This document shows, piece by piece, positions 11,701 to 18,571 of a stretch of 64,000 bases of DNA. Positions within the stretch are counted from its first letter, which is position 1. Each line of letters begins with the position of its first letter. The stretch covers positions 10,796,252 through 10,860,251 of the forward strand of contig OX328097.1 of the NCBI GenBank assembly GCA_946811185.2, given 5' to 3'. A program made the translations under genes and the position numbers. The notes below the pieces were generated by a model. It saw nothing but the letters and a program-made list of their open reading frames with translations. It had not been told where the DNA came from and did not search any database. This DNA is from Hippopus hippopus. Its lineage: Eukaryota; Mollusca; Bivalvia; Cardiida; Cardiidae.

Positions 11701-12265
11701 GTTCCATTTTTGATAGTTAAAATCTTGACCATGTTTTAAAGTCAATCTTCAGTTAAAACAGAGATATAACATTACATCAAAGTTTCTATACGACAATGAA
11801 ATGGACGACGCCAGAGCTACGACAATAACTTGTCATTCTCTTTGAAAACAGCTAAGCTAAAAATGCTGGTAACCAGTAACAATGAACTACCAATAAAAAA
11901 AAATAATACAAAAACCCATCATTCGAGCCACATTTATATCTTGTCTGCATATGCTTTGAATTATGGCAAGTCTAAAAATTTGTCTTTTGGTATGAGCTAA
12001 ACAGCTGATCTGTTGGGAATATGAAAAAAAAAAGGAAGCGAAATGACTTTGGGCGAACGAGATATTGAGCGAACAGACTCAGGGCGAACGAGAATTAAGG
12101 TGAACTGGAACCTGGGCGAACTGACACAGATTCCAACTGTATAGAATAATTCTAACCTCTGTCTAGATCAGCCAGCGCCGAATTAGCATCTTGTTCTTGC
12201 TCAAAAGTAGCATTTTCTTGTTTAAATACTTTCGCGTTCCTCACAGCTCCTAGGGAGACTGCCAT
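2739..12265 (-). CDS. INTS7: Integrator complex subunit 7, N-terminal part (partial, continues past left edge)
   Basis: INTS7 is a HEAT/ARM-repeat subunit of the nuclear Integrator complex, which cleaves snRNA 3' ends and attenuates RNA polymerase II. Nine coding exons, in transcript order: 12265-12157, 10614-10485, 9468-9322, 8843-8706, 8008-7879, 6496-6380, 5283-5161, 4085-3971, 2855-2739. All joins are GT-AG and phases agree, giving about 375 codons of a family usually near 960. Diagnostic matches to remembered human INTS7 are QCEAVVRFPRLFEKYPFPIL (exon 2), QSEKHLDKILNVDEF and HSNDPIARAITLR (exon 3), and ERKN-HHS with SLDSHDAVEV (exon 4). Exon 9 is divergent and is placed by phase plus weak similarity. 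The ATG at 12265 is followed by EQDANSALADLDR, as in the family. A good acceptor (TTTTCCAG, AG at 11-10) suggests the next exon starts at base 9, in phase. INTS7 shares a promoter gap with COMMD1, and its introns carry many TM1 elements. Confidence 0.95.
2879..3105 (-). mobile_element. TM1 MITE, degenerate, beside INTS7 exon 9 acceptor
   Basis: It begins CTTTACCAGAAGATAAAATT only 24 bp from exon 9. The hairpin is largely lost; GCATCTGCAGACAAC and a GGTTGT end are still visible. Confidence 0.65.
3110..3690. repeat. Degenerate TAGTT-rich repeat tract
   Basis: Short variants of GTAGTTGACC and ACATAGTT recur at irregular spacing near 10 to 30 bp. The right end carries the complement (GGTCAACTACATGC, about 3651-3664), so the tract may be an old foldback. 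Family unknown. Confidence 0.45.
3756..3922 (-). mobile_element. tRNA-headed SINE, family S2, decayed
   Basis: CCTGTTGCAATGACT and the terminal CCACTGAGCCACC (complement GGTGGCTCAGTGG, an A box) mark an S2-like copy lying minus. The B box is mutated. Confidence 0.6.
4228..4414 (-). mobile_element. tRNA-headed SINE, family S2
   Basis: On the minus strand the head reads TAGCTCAGTGGGTAGC and then a B-box-like GGTTCGGTTCC. The body contains the family block TTGCAATTACTATCATCAAT. Confidence 0.75.
4580..4804 (-). mobile_element. TM1 MITE
   Basis: The hairpin is recognisable with several changes (GGAAAAAGAAAAAAATACTGG). The right end is GTAGTAGAGGGTT. Confidence 0.75.
4945..5148 (-). mobile_element. 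TM1 MITE beside INTS7 exon 7 donor
   Basis: A diverged minus copy whose right end is 13 bp from exon 7 (low end 5161). The hairpin is imperfect (AATGCTGGCAACCAACATTT). Confidence 0.75.
5339..5565 (-). mobile_element. TM1 MITE, full length
   Basis: TTAA at both ends (5339-5342, 5562-5565). The hairpin is almost perfect at 5451-5519. It lies 56 bp from the exon 7 acceptor of INTS7. Confidence 0.9.
5647..5673. repeat. (GAT)n microsatellite
   Basis: About nine GAT units in a row; a shorter (GAT)n tract occurs at 29528-29544. Length polymorphism is likely. Confidence 0.9.
5676..5960 (+). repeat. Dispersed repeat R17, copy 1
   Basis: This copy and 11576-11862 share blocks such as GCAAATACTTGATTTTCAG, AGGGGCACAACTGTG, TCTTTGAAAACAGC and CTAA in the same order. 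Both copies lie in INTS7 introns. No terminal repeats or coding capacity are seen. Confidence 0.75.
5960..6024. repeat. AAT/ATA-rich simple repeat
   Basis: Imperfect run of AATAAT and ATGATA units. Confidence 0.7.
6190..6350 (-). mobile_element. TM1 MITE, degenerate fragment
   Basis: Keeps GCATTAGCAGATGACA, CTCAAATGATGGAA and CATTTTCTCCTTTACCC. It ends about 30 bp from INTS7 exon 6. Confidence 0.6.
6703..6930. mobile_element. GR2 palindromic element
   Basis: Terminal inverted repeats read ATGCGAAAAAGGGCATTC at the left and the counterpart TCTTTTCGCGTGTTGCAAGC at the right, with an inner inverted pair around CGGATCAGCCTGCGC and CAGATCAGCCTGCGCGG. A second copy is at 30826-31090. Confidence 0.75.
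7078..7172 (+). repeat. Two short tandem duplications, including paired TGACGTCA sites
   Basis: TGACGTCAGTT occurs at about 7080 and 7096. Next comes a direct duplication of a 24-bp unit (AGAGGGGATATTCTACTCCA core) spanning about 7126-7172. It lies deep in an INTS7 intron. The CRE octamers are perfect but their function is unknown. Confidence 0.7.
7259..7402. mobile_element. Long hairpin foldback element
   Basis: The left arm 7259-7312 and right arm 7348-7402 are inverse complements with few mismatches. The loop of about 35 bp is GC-rich and includes CTCGCCTTCGGCTCAGGG. No ORF. It resembles a solo foldback MITE. Confidence 0.8.
7409..7527 (-). mobile_element. TM1 MITE, partial
   Basis: Right two thirds of the element: TGTGGCTCAAATG, a damaged hairpin and TTTGCTAAAGGATT. 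Confidence 0.65.
7650..7872 (-). mobile_element. TM1 MITE abutting INTS7 exon 5 donor
   Basis: It starts TTTACCACATAACA and ends TTTGGTAGAGAG only 7 bp from exon 5 (low end 7879). The hairpin is diverged. Confidence 0.78.
8030..8177 (-). mobile_element. TM1 MITE, right part missing
   Basis: Begins TTAACCCTTTACCAAATGAC, 22 bp from the exon 5 acceptor, and breaks off inside the hairpin. Confidence 0.75.
8178..8700. other. Unassigned intronic sequence
   Basis: Between the broken TM1 copy and INTS7 exon 4. ACCAATCACAGTAACTTGTG and nearby words look repeat-like, but I could not match them elsewhere in the window. Confidence 0.4.
9096..9182 (+). repeat. Minisatellite, GTCCAGTCCCGTCCAGTTTA-type
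   Basis: Short units of GTCCAGT, CCCGTCCA and TTTAGTCC alternate for about 80 bp after a small GATT run. Confidence 0.8.
9577..10005 (+). repeat. Dispersed repeat R12, long copy
   Basis: Shares with 52252-52558 the left block TTTCATGCTTTCC and TATCGGTGAAATATTTT, the middle block TTCAATTGAAGGC and the right block CTCGATGAAATAAATTTCG. This copy has extra sequence (about 9745-9900) between middle and right blocks. The ends partly fold on each other (ATCGGTGAAA with TTTCACCG). Confidence 0.75.
10330..10437 (-). mobile_element. TM1 MITE, end fragment
   Basis: Only the terminal GTGTGGTAAAGGGTTAA and decayed hairpin sequence remain, 48 bp from INTS7 exon 2. Confidence 0.45.
10693..10897 (-). mobile_element. 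tRNA-headed SINE, family S2, head truncated
   Basis: Body blocks TGCACCTATCCATGCTTTCC and GAGAAGAATGAACCCTGTC are clear. The tRNA-like head breaks off after AATTGGTCAAGCC. Confidence 0.75.
11019..11247 (-). mobile_element. TM1 MITE, full length
   Basis: TTAA ends (11019-11022, 11244-11247) and a nearly perfect hairpin. A clean reference copy for the minus orientation. Confidence 0.92.
11491..11575 (+). mobile_element. TM1 MITE, broken at an A run
   Basis: Left half only, ending in GGTGG followed by about 14 A. R17 copy 2 starts directly after it. Confidence 0.7.
11576..11862 (+). repeat. Dispersed repeat R17, copy 2
   Basis: Same block order as 5676-5960. It is joined to the truncated TM1 through an A run, which might reflect retroposition, though this is only an inference. 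Confidence 0.7.
12047..12127 (+). repeat. GGGCGAACGAG minisatellite in INTS7 intron 1
   Basis: About five imperfect units of GGGCGAACNGA with AT-rich spacers lie 30 bp beyond the INTS7 exon 1 donor and about 210 bp from the COMMD1 start. The location near the shared promoter makes a binding-site cluster possible. Confidence 0.7.
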
Positions 12266-12335
12266 CTTAAGGCTGACTCTTCCGAGCTGAACCCAAACAG
12301 CTGCGAATTAGACACGCGAGTCACATGACGTGAAC
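12266..12335. promoter_or_regulatory. Shared head-to-head promoter gap of INTS7 and COMMD1
   Basis: Only 70 bp separate the two divergent start codons, so both 5' UTRs and the core promoter must overlap here or inside the first exons. No TATA box is visible. The gap contains TCACATGACGTG, which includes an M-box/E-box-like TCACATGA and a TGACGT half-CRE. That either site works is inference. It is one of the few stretches in the window free of repeats. Confidence 0.75.
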
Positions 12336-14766
12336 ATGGCGGACGACACTAAAAATCTTGCTGCACTTCTTAACGGAATCGCTAAACGAAATTATTACGG
12401 CGATACAGACATTACAGACGAATTTTTGAAGACAGAATTATTTCCGAATATAGCTGACGAAGACTTCAACAACATAGTAGTAAAATGCACAACTGTAATG
12501 AAGGTATACATTAATCAATATTGTCAGAAAACGCCTATTTTAAAGGGGTGGCATAAAACTGGCCGTTTTCTTAAAAAGATTTGAAATAATACTGGATGGG
12601 GACAGACTGTTTGCTATGGTAATTTTCAAAGCACATACGGGACCTTGAACCCAGGATGCCTTGCTTACGTACTACAAGCAGTGCTTTCTGTAAAGCGCTT
12701 TTATGGGGGGGGGGGGGCGACGATGGTGGGTTGACACATTTCGTATACACTTGGCCCACAGAAATTCTGTGATTTGGCCCTTTCTCACTCGCTTAACTTG
12801 AATCCACCACCCAACTAACTGATTGGAAAATATCAATGATGAATCTAGTTGATAAATCAAAATGGTTCCCTAATGCACTCTCCAGTACTCTCCACTGCAA
12901 AAGTGGGGCTGAACATAGCCTTCAGATGCCTACTTAACTCTTTATCATACAATAAAGTTTTAGACTTGCCCAAATTGAAAGCATTTGCAAATCACATAAT
13001 ACATCTGGCTATGAAAGTAAAATTTGTGTCCGGAAGGGTAGAAATAAAAAAAATAGAAAATGTTGTTTACCAAGATTTTCTCCTTTTCTCACAATGTTTT
13101 CAAAAGCCTTATTCCTCAGGGTAGTTAGTACATGGGATTGTTTGGTAAAGAATTAAAACATTGAAAAAGAAGGGAAAAAAAAAGAGCAAACCTGCAAAAT
13201 TTTAACCCTTAAAGCACCTTTCACTACTATAGTTGCCTTTGTGGACAGTGTAGATCAAGATCAGGCTGCACAAAACATGCAGCCCAATCTTTAATCTACA
13301 ATGTCCACTTTGATGTAACATTATAGATGAAACCAACCATGAAATTGCAATTATTTGGGTCATATTTCTGAGATGAAAATGTTTGATAGGTTTATTCGGT
13401 GCTCTAAGGGTAAGTTTTGATAAAAAATAGGTATCTCTTTCAAAGACAGTATCATGTACAAGAAAAAAAAAACATGAAATTGAATTTTTTCTTCCAAAAT
13501 GTTTTCAAAAGGCTTCTCCTTCAGGGCAGTATAAACACAGGATCACTTGGTAAATGGCTGCTAACATTAAGAAGTACAAAATGTGCTCATATTACAGAGT
13601 ATGGTTTCTGCAGACATGGATCTCAATCAAACAGAGGCATTTCTAACGTCCCAAATGAAAAAAAAGGAAGGAGGAATCACAGAAAACTTAGCGAATGCCT
13701 TTAGGAAATTCTGGAAAAGTAACAAAAATAAGATACACGAATCTATGATAGCCCAGACTTCTTGGAACAATACCTTAAAACAAATGTCATGGAGAATTGA
13801 CATTCAGTCGCAAACAAGGCACATTGATCAAATAAACACTCCAACAGCATTTGTTGAGCTTCATATAGGACCAAATGATAAACAGTCAGAGGTAAGATCC
13901 ACTTATTCCTATAGAACCCAAACCTAGTACAGGTTGATTCATGGATCGTAATATGGTGTTTAACACCGTTTTTAACATTATTTCATTTATATTCCTGCAG
14001 CCAGTGCACATATCCATGCTTACCTGGAGTTTCTTTTACCAGTGCTATGCACATTATTCTTTCCAAGCCACTGACTGCTTTTCCACAAGAGCATCATCAA
14101 AACATGGACCAGCAGTGAGAGAGGAATGAATCCTGTTGAAATGACTATCATCTACCCTCAGAAAGAAATTAGCCACCTAGCGCAGGTGAAAGATAGGAAA
14201 TTTGTGAATAAGTACAGGTAAGCTAAATTACTGTAAATCATATGACTGAAATACATGTAATAATGAAAGCAGGGTAAAATCCTATTTAACTTTTTCTATA
14301 CAATAAACAACACCAGAAGCTTTTGTGGACAGTTTAGATTAAGGTCAGACTGCACAGAATGTGCTGTCTGATCTCTGATCTACACTGTCCATTGCTATAA
14401 TCTAGATTTTGACCAAACTGTCTCTTAATTTTGCAGCAGAATTGTAGTTGTAGCCTTTGAGAAAAATGCAATTTATTTATTCAGTAGTGAAAAAGTTAAC
14501 TTAAAGACATGCAGGTTAATAGCACAAGTGATATAAGCCTTCACCACACAATCCTGAGGTTTCAGTTTTAACAATACTTAGGAAAGAACTTTTTGAAACT
14601 GTTGTGGGAGGAGGAGAAAATGCTTGTCTACTTTACATTCATCACTCTTCTTTTTCAGGAAAAATCGGAGGTTGTGCGATTCGAAATGGATGAAGAAAAG
14701 TTAGGGGGTGTTCTTCAAACATTACAAAATATTGAAACAGAAGTGAACAAATACTGTCAACAGTGA
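12336..14766 (+). CDS. COMMD1: COMM domain-containing protein 1, complete
   Basis: COMMD1 is a subunit of the Commander (CCC) complex. It works in endosomal recycling and copper-ATPase trafficking and limits NF-kB signalling. Three exons, 12336-12503, 13598-13891 and 14659-14766, all phase 0 with GT-AG borders, encode 189 residues (human 190). Exon 1 gives the helical N-terminal domain. Exon 2 begins SMVSADMDLNQTEAFLTSQ, matching human SIASADMDFNQLEAFLTAQ. The COMM domain signature MSWRID is at about residues 119-124, followed by INTPTAFVELHIG. Exon 3 ends KYCQQ then TGA. The ATG at 12336 is chosen because MADDTKNLAALLNGIA aligns with the human start; a GTG two codons upstream is not needed. 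At the position of human copper ligand His101 there is Asn (WKSNKNK), while the His134 equivalent is kept at about residue 131. Confidence 0.97.
12934..13156 (-). mobile_element. TM1 MITE in COMMD1 intron 1
   Basis: TTAA ends (12934-12937, 13153-13156). The left hairpin arm is degraded and the right arm intact. Confidence 0.85.
13203..13412 (+). mobile_element. TM2 MITE
   Basis: TTAACCCTTAAAGCACC at the left and GGTGCTCTAAGGGT at the right form terminal inverted repeats. The central hairpin pairs GACAGTGTAGATCAAGATC with its complement after a short loop. Same plan as TM1 but unrelated sequence. Confidence 0.8.
13480..13560 (-). mobile_element. TM1 MITE, right end only
   Basis: Keeps CCAAAATGTTTTCAAAAGGC and CACTTGGTAAATGG, just upstream of COMMD1 exon 2 (13598). 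Confidence 0.65.
13947..14175 (-). mobile_element. tRNA-headed SINE, family S2, head truncated
   Basis: GTGTTTAACACCGTTTTTAAC then the CCATGCTTACCTGGAGTTTC body block, ending near GAAATTAGCCACC. Confidence 0.75.
14283..14501 (+). mobile_element. TM2 MITE
   Basis: TTAACTTTTTC at the left and GAAAAAGTTAA at the right are an exact inverted pair including TTAA. The central hairpin joins TAGATTAAGGTCAGACTGCA and its partner. Confidence 0.85.
14536..14632 (+). mobile_element. TM1 MITE, left half, at COMMD1 exon 3 acceptor
   Basis: Ends inside the hairpin (AATGCTTGTC), 26 bp before exon 3. The splice polypyrimidine tract TCTTCTTTTTCAG follows directly. Confidence 0.7.
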
Positions 14767-14827
14767 TGATCATAAATATATATGTCTTGTAACAAAATCC
14801 TTTTTTTTTTTACATTTAGTCAGGTAA

Positions 14828-15050
14828 ATTAACTCCTTACCAAACAATCTTGAGACTTTGCAACCCTCAGGAAGGAGCCATTTGAAAACATTGAGGGAAA
14901 AGGAGAAAATACTGGTAACTAGCATTTTCTCTTTTACCAGCATTTTCTCCTTTTCCCAAGTTGCTTTCTACCCTACCAAAGAGAAATCCTATCATAGGCA
15001 TATTTAATTTCTTGTGTGCAAAGTTAATGTTTTCAATTTGAATACTTCCT
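14828..15050 (+). mobile_element. TM1 MITE with duplicated hairpin arm
   Basis: The right hairpin arm occurs twice in a row (ACTAGCATTTTCTC then ACCAGCATTTTCTCC), a local slip duplication. Confidence 0.8.
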
Positions 15051-15059
15051 GAAGGAAAA

Positions 15060-15243
15060 TGTCCTTTTTCTATGCCCTGTTTTCCCATGTTTTTACAATC
15101 CTCCTTTTTCCATTTTCTCCTTTTTCTAATTGTTTTTTATTTCCAAAACAAATCTTATCATTTCAGCTACATTTAATTTGTTGTACTCAAATGCTTTCAG
15201 TATTAACTGTGGTCAGAATATTTTTGTCTGGTAAATGGTCAGG
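15060..15243 (+). mobile_element. TM1 MITE, right portion
   Basis: TCCATTTTCTCC then ATCATTTCAGCTACATTTAA and GTCTGGTAAATGGT. Confidence 0.65.
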
Positions 15244-15394
15244 CCATTACAGCTAGTGCACGACTTTTCATGTTCATGGCAAAGATAGCTATTGATAGAT
15301 AGAGAAGGAAAAGGAATGATTACCTGTAACAAAAATTCAGCAATTTTTTTTTTACTTTTCTTTCACTTGAAACTTGATTTAAAAGGCCTCTTTC

Positions 15395-15623
15395 TTAACC
15401 CTTTACCACACAATGACAAGTTTTAACAACTCAAAGAAAGAAGCCTTTTGAAAACATCATGGAAAAAGGAGAAAATGCTGGTAACCAGCATTTTCTCCTT
15501 GTCCCACACTGTCTTCTACCCTATCAAAAATAACTTCCACAAATTTTGCCACATCTAATTTGGAGTCTTCTTAAACTTTGGGTTTGGACAGGTCTAGAAT
15601 TTTGCTGTGTGGTAAAGGGTTAA
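15395..15623 (+). mobile_element. TM1 MITE, full length
   Basis: TTAA at 15395-15398 and 15620-15623. An extra terminal piece (TTGTGGTAAAGAGTTAA, ending at 15648) follows, the remnant of another copy. Confidence 0.9.
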
Positions 15624-15780
15624 TTTTTGTCTTGTGGTAAAGAGTTAAGAGGAATATACCTCCTTTTGTTCTTGTTTGTATTTGTAATACAAGGATTGTA
15701 AATTGTACCTGTTTTAACTGCAGCAATCATGCTTTGTTTTAGGGTTTTCATGATAGATTACATTAAAATACCTATGTATA

Positions 15781-16041
15781 TGAGCCATGCTCTGGCAAAA
15801 GGGGGCTTATGCATCTCGGTGATGCATTGTACAAAGCAAGTCATTACTTAATCATGGATTTCCAAAATCCATTTTGCCTAACAATCGACTGAATCGTGAG
15901 GTACAGTGGTCCTGTGATTCACAGGAAATTGACCAATAGCAAAAAGTTGCCGCCCATGTCAGCCTGCACAGAATGTGCAGGCTGACCCTGGTCGATACTT
16001 TTTGCAGATGCATTAAGCCCCCTTTTCACAAAGCATGGATC
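15781..16041. mobile_element. GR1 palindromic element
   Basis: Outer inverted repeats GAGCCATGCTCTGGC and AAAGCATGGATC, then AAAAGGGGGCTTATGCATCT against ATGCATTAAGCCCCCTTTTC. An inner inverted pair CAGCCTGCACAGAATGTGCA is also seen. No ORF. Confidence 0.85.
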
Positions 16042-16306
16042 ATATATTTAAACTCACTGCAATCCTCTTGTCCTTTATTTATAATATACCAACATATTAC
16101 TAGTATCCAAAACTGGTGAAACAAACTTGCAGCCTATGAGTTCAAAGAGTTCTTGTAAAAAAGTGGATAATAAACATCTAGTAAGGTTTACTAAATAAAT
16201 ACCTGTGAAATCAATGTGACAAAAGGAGATATTGTGGAAATAAGAAAAACTATTCTTACATGTAAAAGTGGGTCTTCTGTGAGACAAGAGTGTTGTCAGC
16301 AAGAGG

Positions 16307-16534
16307 TTAACCCTTTCCCTTACAGTCTTGATTTTTAATGACCCTGGGGAAGAAGCCTTTGAAAACATTGTGGGAAAAAGAGAAAATGTTGATTATCAGC
16401 ATTTTCTCCTTTTCCCACAATATTTTCTACCCTATCAAAGACAAATTCCATCATTTTAGCCACATTTAAGTTGTCATTTGCAAATGCTTTCAATTTGGAC
16501 TAGTCTAATATTTTGTCGTTTGGTAAAGAGTTAA
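16307..16534 (+). mobile_element. TM1 MITE, full length
   Basis: TTAA at 16307-16310 and 16531-16534, hairpin nearly complete. Confidence 0.9.
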
Positions 16535-16585
16535 AGACTGATGCCATCAGTTTCAAACAGTCTAAATTTTGTCATTTGGAAATGG

Positions 16586-16780
16586 GTTTAACCATAAACC
16601 AAACAACAAAATTTTGTTCTAGGTCAAATTGAAAGCATTTGCAGATCCAGCAATTTATCCTTTACTCACAATGTTTTCAAAAGCTTCATTCTCAGGATCA
16701 CTTAAAACTAGGAATTATGTGGTAAATGATTTTACTCTTTACCACATAATCCTGAGTTTTAACGACCCTGGTAAGGAAAT
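16586..16780. mobile_element. Two TM1 pieces joined tail to head
   Basis: 16586-16732 is a minus copy lacking the left hairpin arm. 16733-16780 is the left end of a plus copy that stops where the AG element begins. Confidence 0.7.
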
Positions 16781-16789
16781 TATAGGCCT

Positions 16790-17988
16790 GGGGTAAAAAA
16801 TTGGCCCCACTCCAGGGGTCACAAGTTTTACATGTGTTTATGTAGTGAAAACTTTAAAAACTTTCTTGTTCTTAACTGTAGGGCTTAGGGCTACCAAATT
16901 TGGCATGCAGCTTTACCCAGTAGACCTCTACGAAGACTATCCCAAATCATAGGACTGGGGTTGAAATTGACCTCACCCAGGAGTCAAAACTTTTTACATG
17001 GGCTTGTACATGGAAAAGTAAAAGAACCTCTGGTTCCATACCTTAGGATCTAGCTTTGTCAAAATTTGCATATAGCTTCATCTAGTTGGCCTGTAGCAAG
17101 ATTAATTAAGTATAGAAAAACAAGGGTAAGCTTCGGGGGGATGGGTGGGGTAACACAGTGTACAAGGCTGATATAGTGAAAATCTTCCCGTAGTACATGA
17201 ATTCTATGTGACCGAAGCCAATACATTAATCAAGGGTAATAACTCCTGTATATTCATTTTGGATATATAGTTTGTTATAGTTACTTCCCTTGATTATCAA
17301 ACTGCACTATTACATGATTGGTGGTGGATGTTCAACTTTTTTCAATAGAAAAAAGTTCAGTTTTCAGTGAGAGGGATTAATTATCATGTTCATTGTCATG
17401 CTCAGATGAGTTGGGTTTTTGATGGAGTGAGATTTGTATGATTCAGTTTTTTTGTTCCAGAACAGTGATCACCATTCATGTTACTGTAAGATATGTTATC
17501 TGCAACTTAACTCTTTAGCAGATGAGGTAATTTTGGTCTGCTGAAATTGAAAGAAATTGCAGACGACAAATTTAGAGTGGCTAAAAAGGTAGTATTTTTA
17601 TCTGTAAGGGAAGAAAACACTATGGAAAATGTAGAAAATGCTCGTTTTCTCCTTTTTCCACAGTGTTTTCAAACACCTTTAACATCAGAGCCGTAAACCA
17701 GGGCTTATCTGGGAAAGGGTTAAGTTTTGGAAATCTTCTATCAAAGCCCTCTTTGTAAGAATTCATTGATATACTTGATTAAACCTGCTTGTATTCAATG
17801 ACGTCATCTTTGCATTGGAAAAAAAATCCTTTGGGGAAGAGAAGGGGACTGGTTTCTTTCTCTATGGAGGATTATTGCCATACACATTTCTCACGATTTA
17901 CGTCTCTGTCAATGCCATTTCAGCACGTAATAAATTTCTCTAAAAACAAGTGGAGCAATACAGGGCCATCATGGCTCTCTTGTTCCCT
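16790..17988 (+). mobile_element. AG element, 5'-truncated
   Basis: Blocks GGGGTCACAAGTTTTACATG, CAAGGGTAATAACTCC and the terminal CAGGGCCATCATGGC are shared with the AG copies at 22556 and 45584. The AGCTCCACTGG start is missing. No coding capacity. Confidence 0.75.
17507..17723 (-). mobile_element. TM1 MITE inserted in the AG element
   Basis: TTAA ends (17507-17510, 17720-17723) with a shortened hairpin. It interrupts the AG copy, so it is the younger of the two. Confidence 0.85.
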
Positions 17989-17999
17989 ATAATGACTTG

Positions 18000-18571
18000 A
18001 GAGAGATCTCTCACTGCATGGCCTGTGCAGCCTGAAAAGGATTTTCACCGCTCACTTTAGCTAGGCATACACATAACATTTATTTTCTAAAAATAACTAA
18101 AGACGATGTGGTAATAAGGTAGAAAAGAAGGGGAAAAATCCTTTCTTTGCATTTGCTGTTTGCTTTTTCTGAATAGATGCTTTGCTTTAACTATTACAAT
18201 TTCAGTGTTCTCTTGGCCAAGATAGAGCATTAAGAAGCGGACAGTAAATATGCAAGATCTGCAAGCTGATGTATTTCTAGATCAAAACTGTCCGCAAAAG
18301 CAAATAGTTCTAAGACATAGGGGCGGGTTGATTGGGTGAGAGTAAGTTTCATAAATTTGTTTTTCGCACGGGGCGCCGATTTATCTACCGGTTTCCAGCT
18401 TCGTGCAGACTGAACTTTAAAAATCGGTAAACAACTTCTCTGCTAAATACGCAACTTTCGAATTCAAGTTTAAACAAGAAATTCTGTCTACCTCTTGGTT
18501 AGAAACTGAATCCAACTGATGTATTGATTGCAGAGTGGCTTTAAATTTTTTCAGCTCCACAAGACTATAAT
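18000..18571 (+). promoter_or_regulatory. Upstream region of PIBF1
   Basis: Mostly unique sequence before the ATG. The block near 18360-18420 (CACGGGGCGCCGATTTATC) is the only GC-richer part and may be the core promoter. A partial TM2-like hairpin (CGGACAGT... ACTGTCCG, about 18238-18295) lies upstream. TTTTTTCAG at about 18547-18555 may be a splice acceptor of a 5' UTR exon. Confidence 0.4.

Noticed and set aside
12707..12718. G run as a G-quadruplex switch
   Set aside because: A single uninterrupted homopolymer run in COMMD1 intron 1; more likely slippage. No four-tract pattern.
13417..13704. 95-codon ORF overlapping COMMD1 exon 2
   Set aside because: Wrong frame. The neighbouring frame carries the conserved COMMD1 residues.
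16790..17988. Retrotransposon with coding capacity
   Set aside because: AG elements have no ORF above background and no reverse transcriptase motifs.
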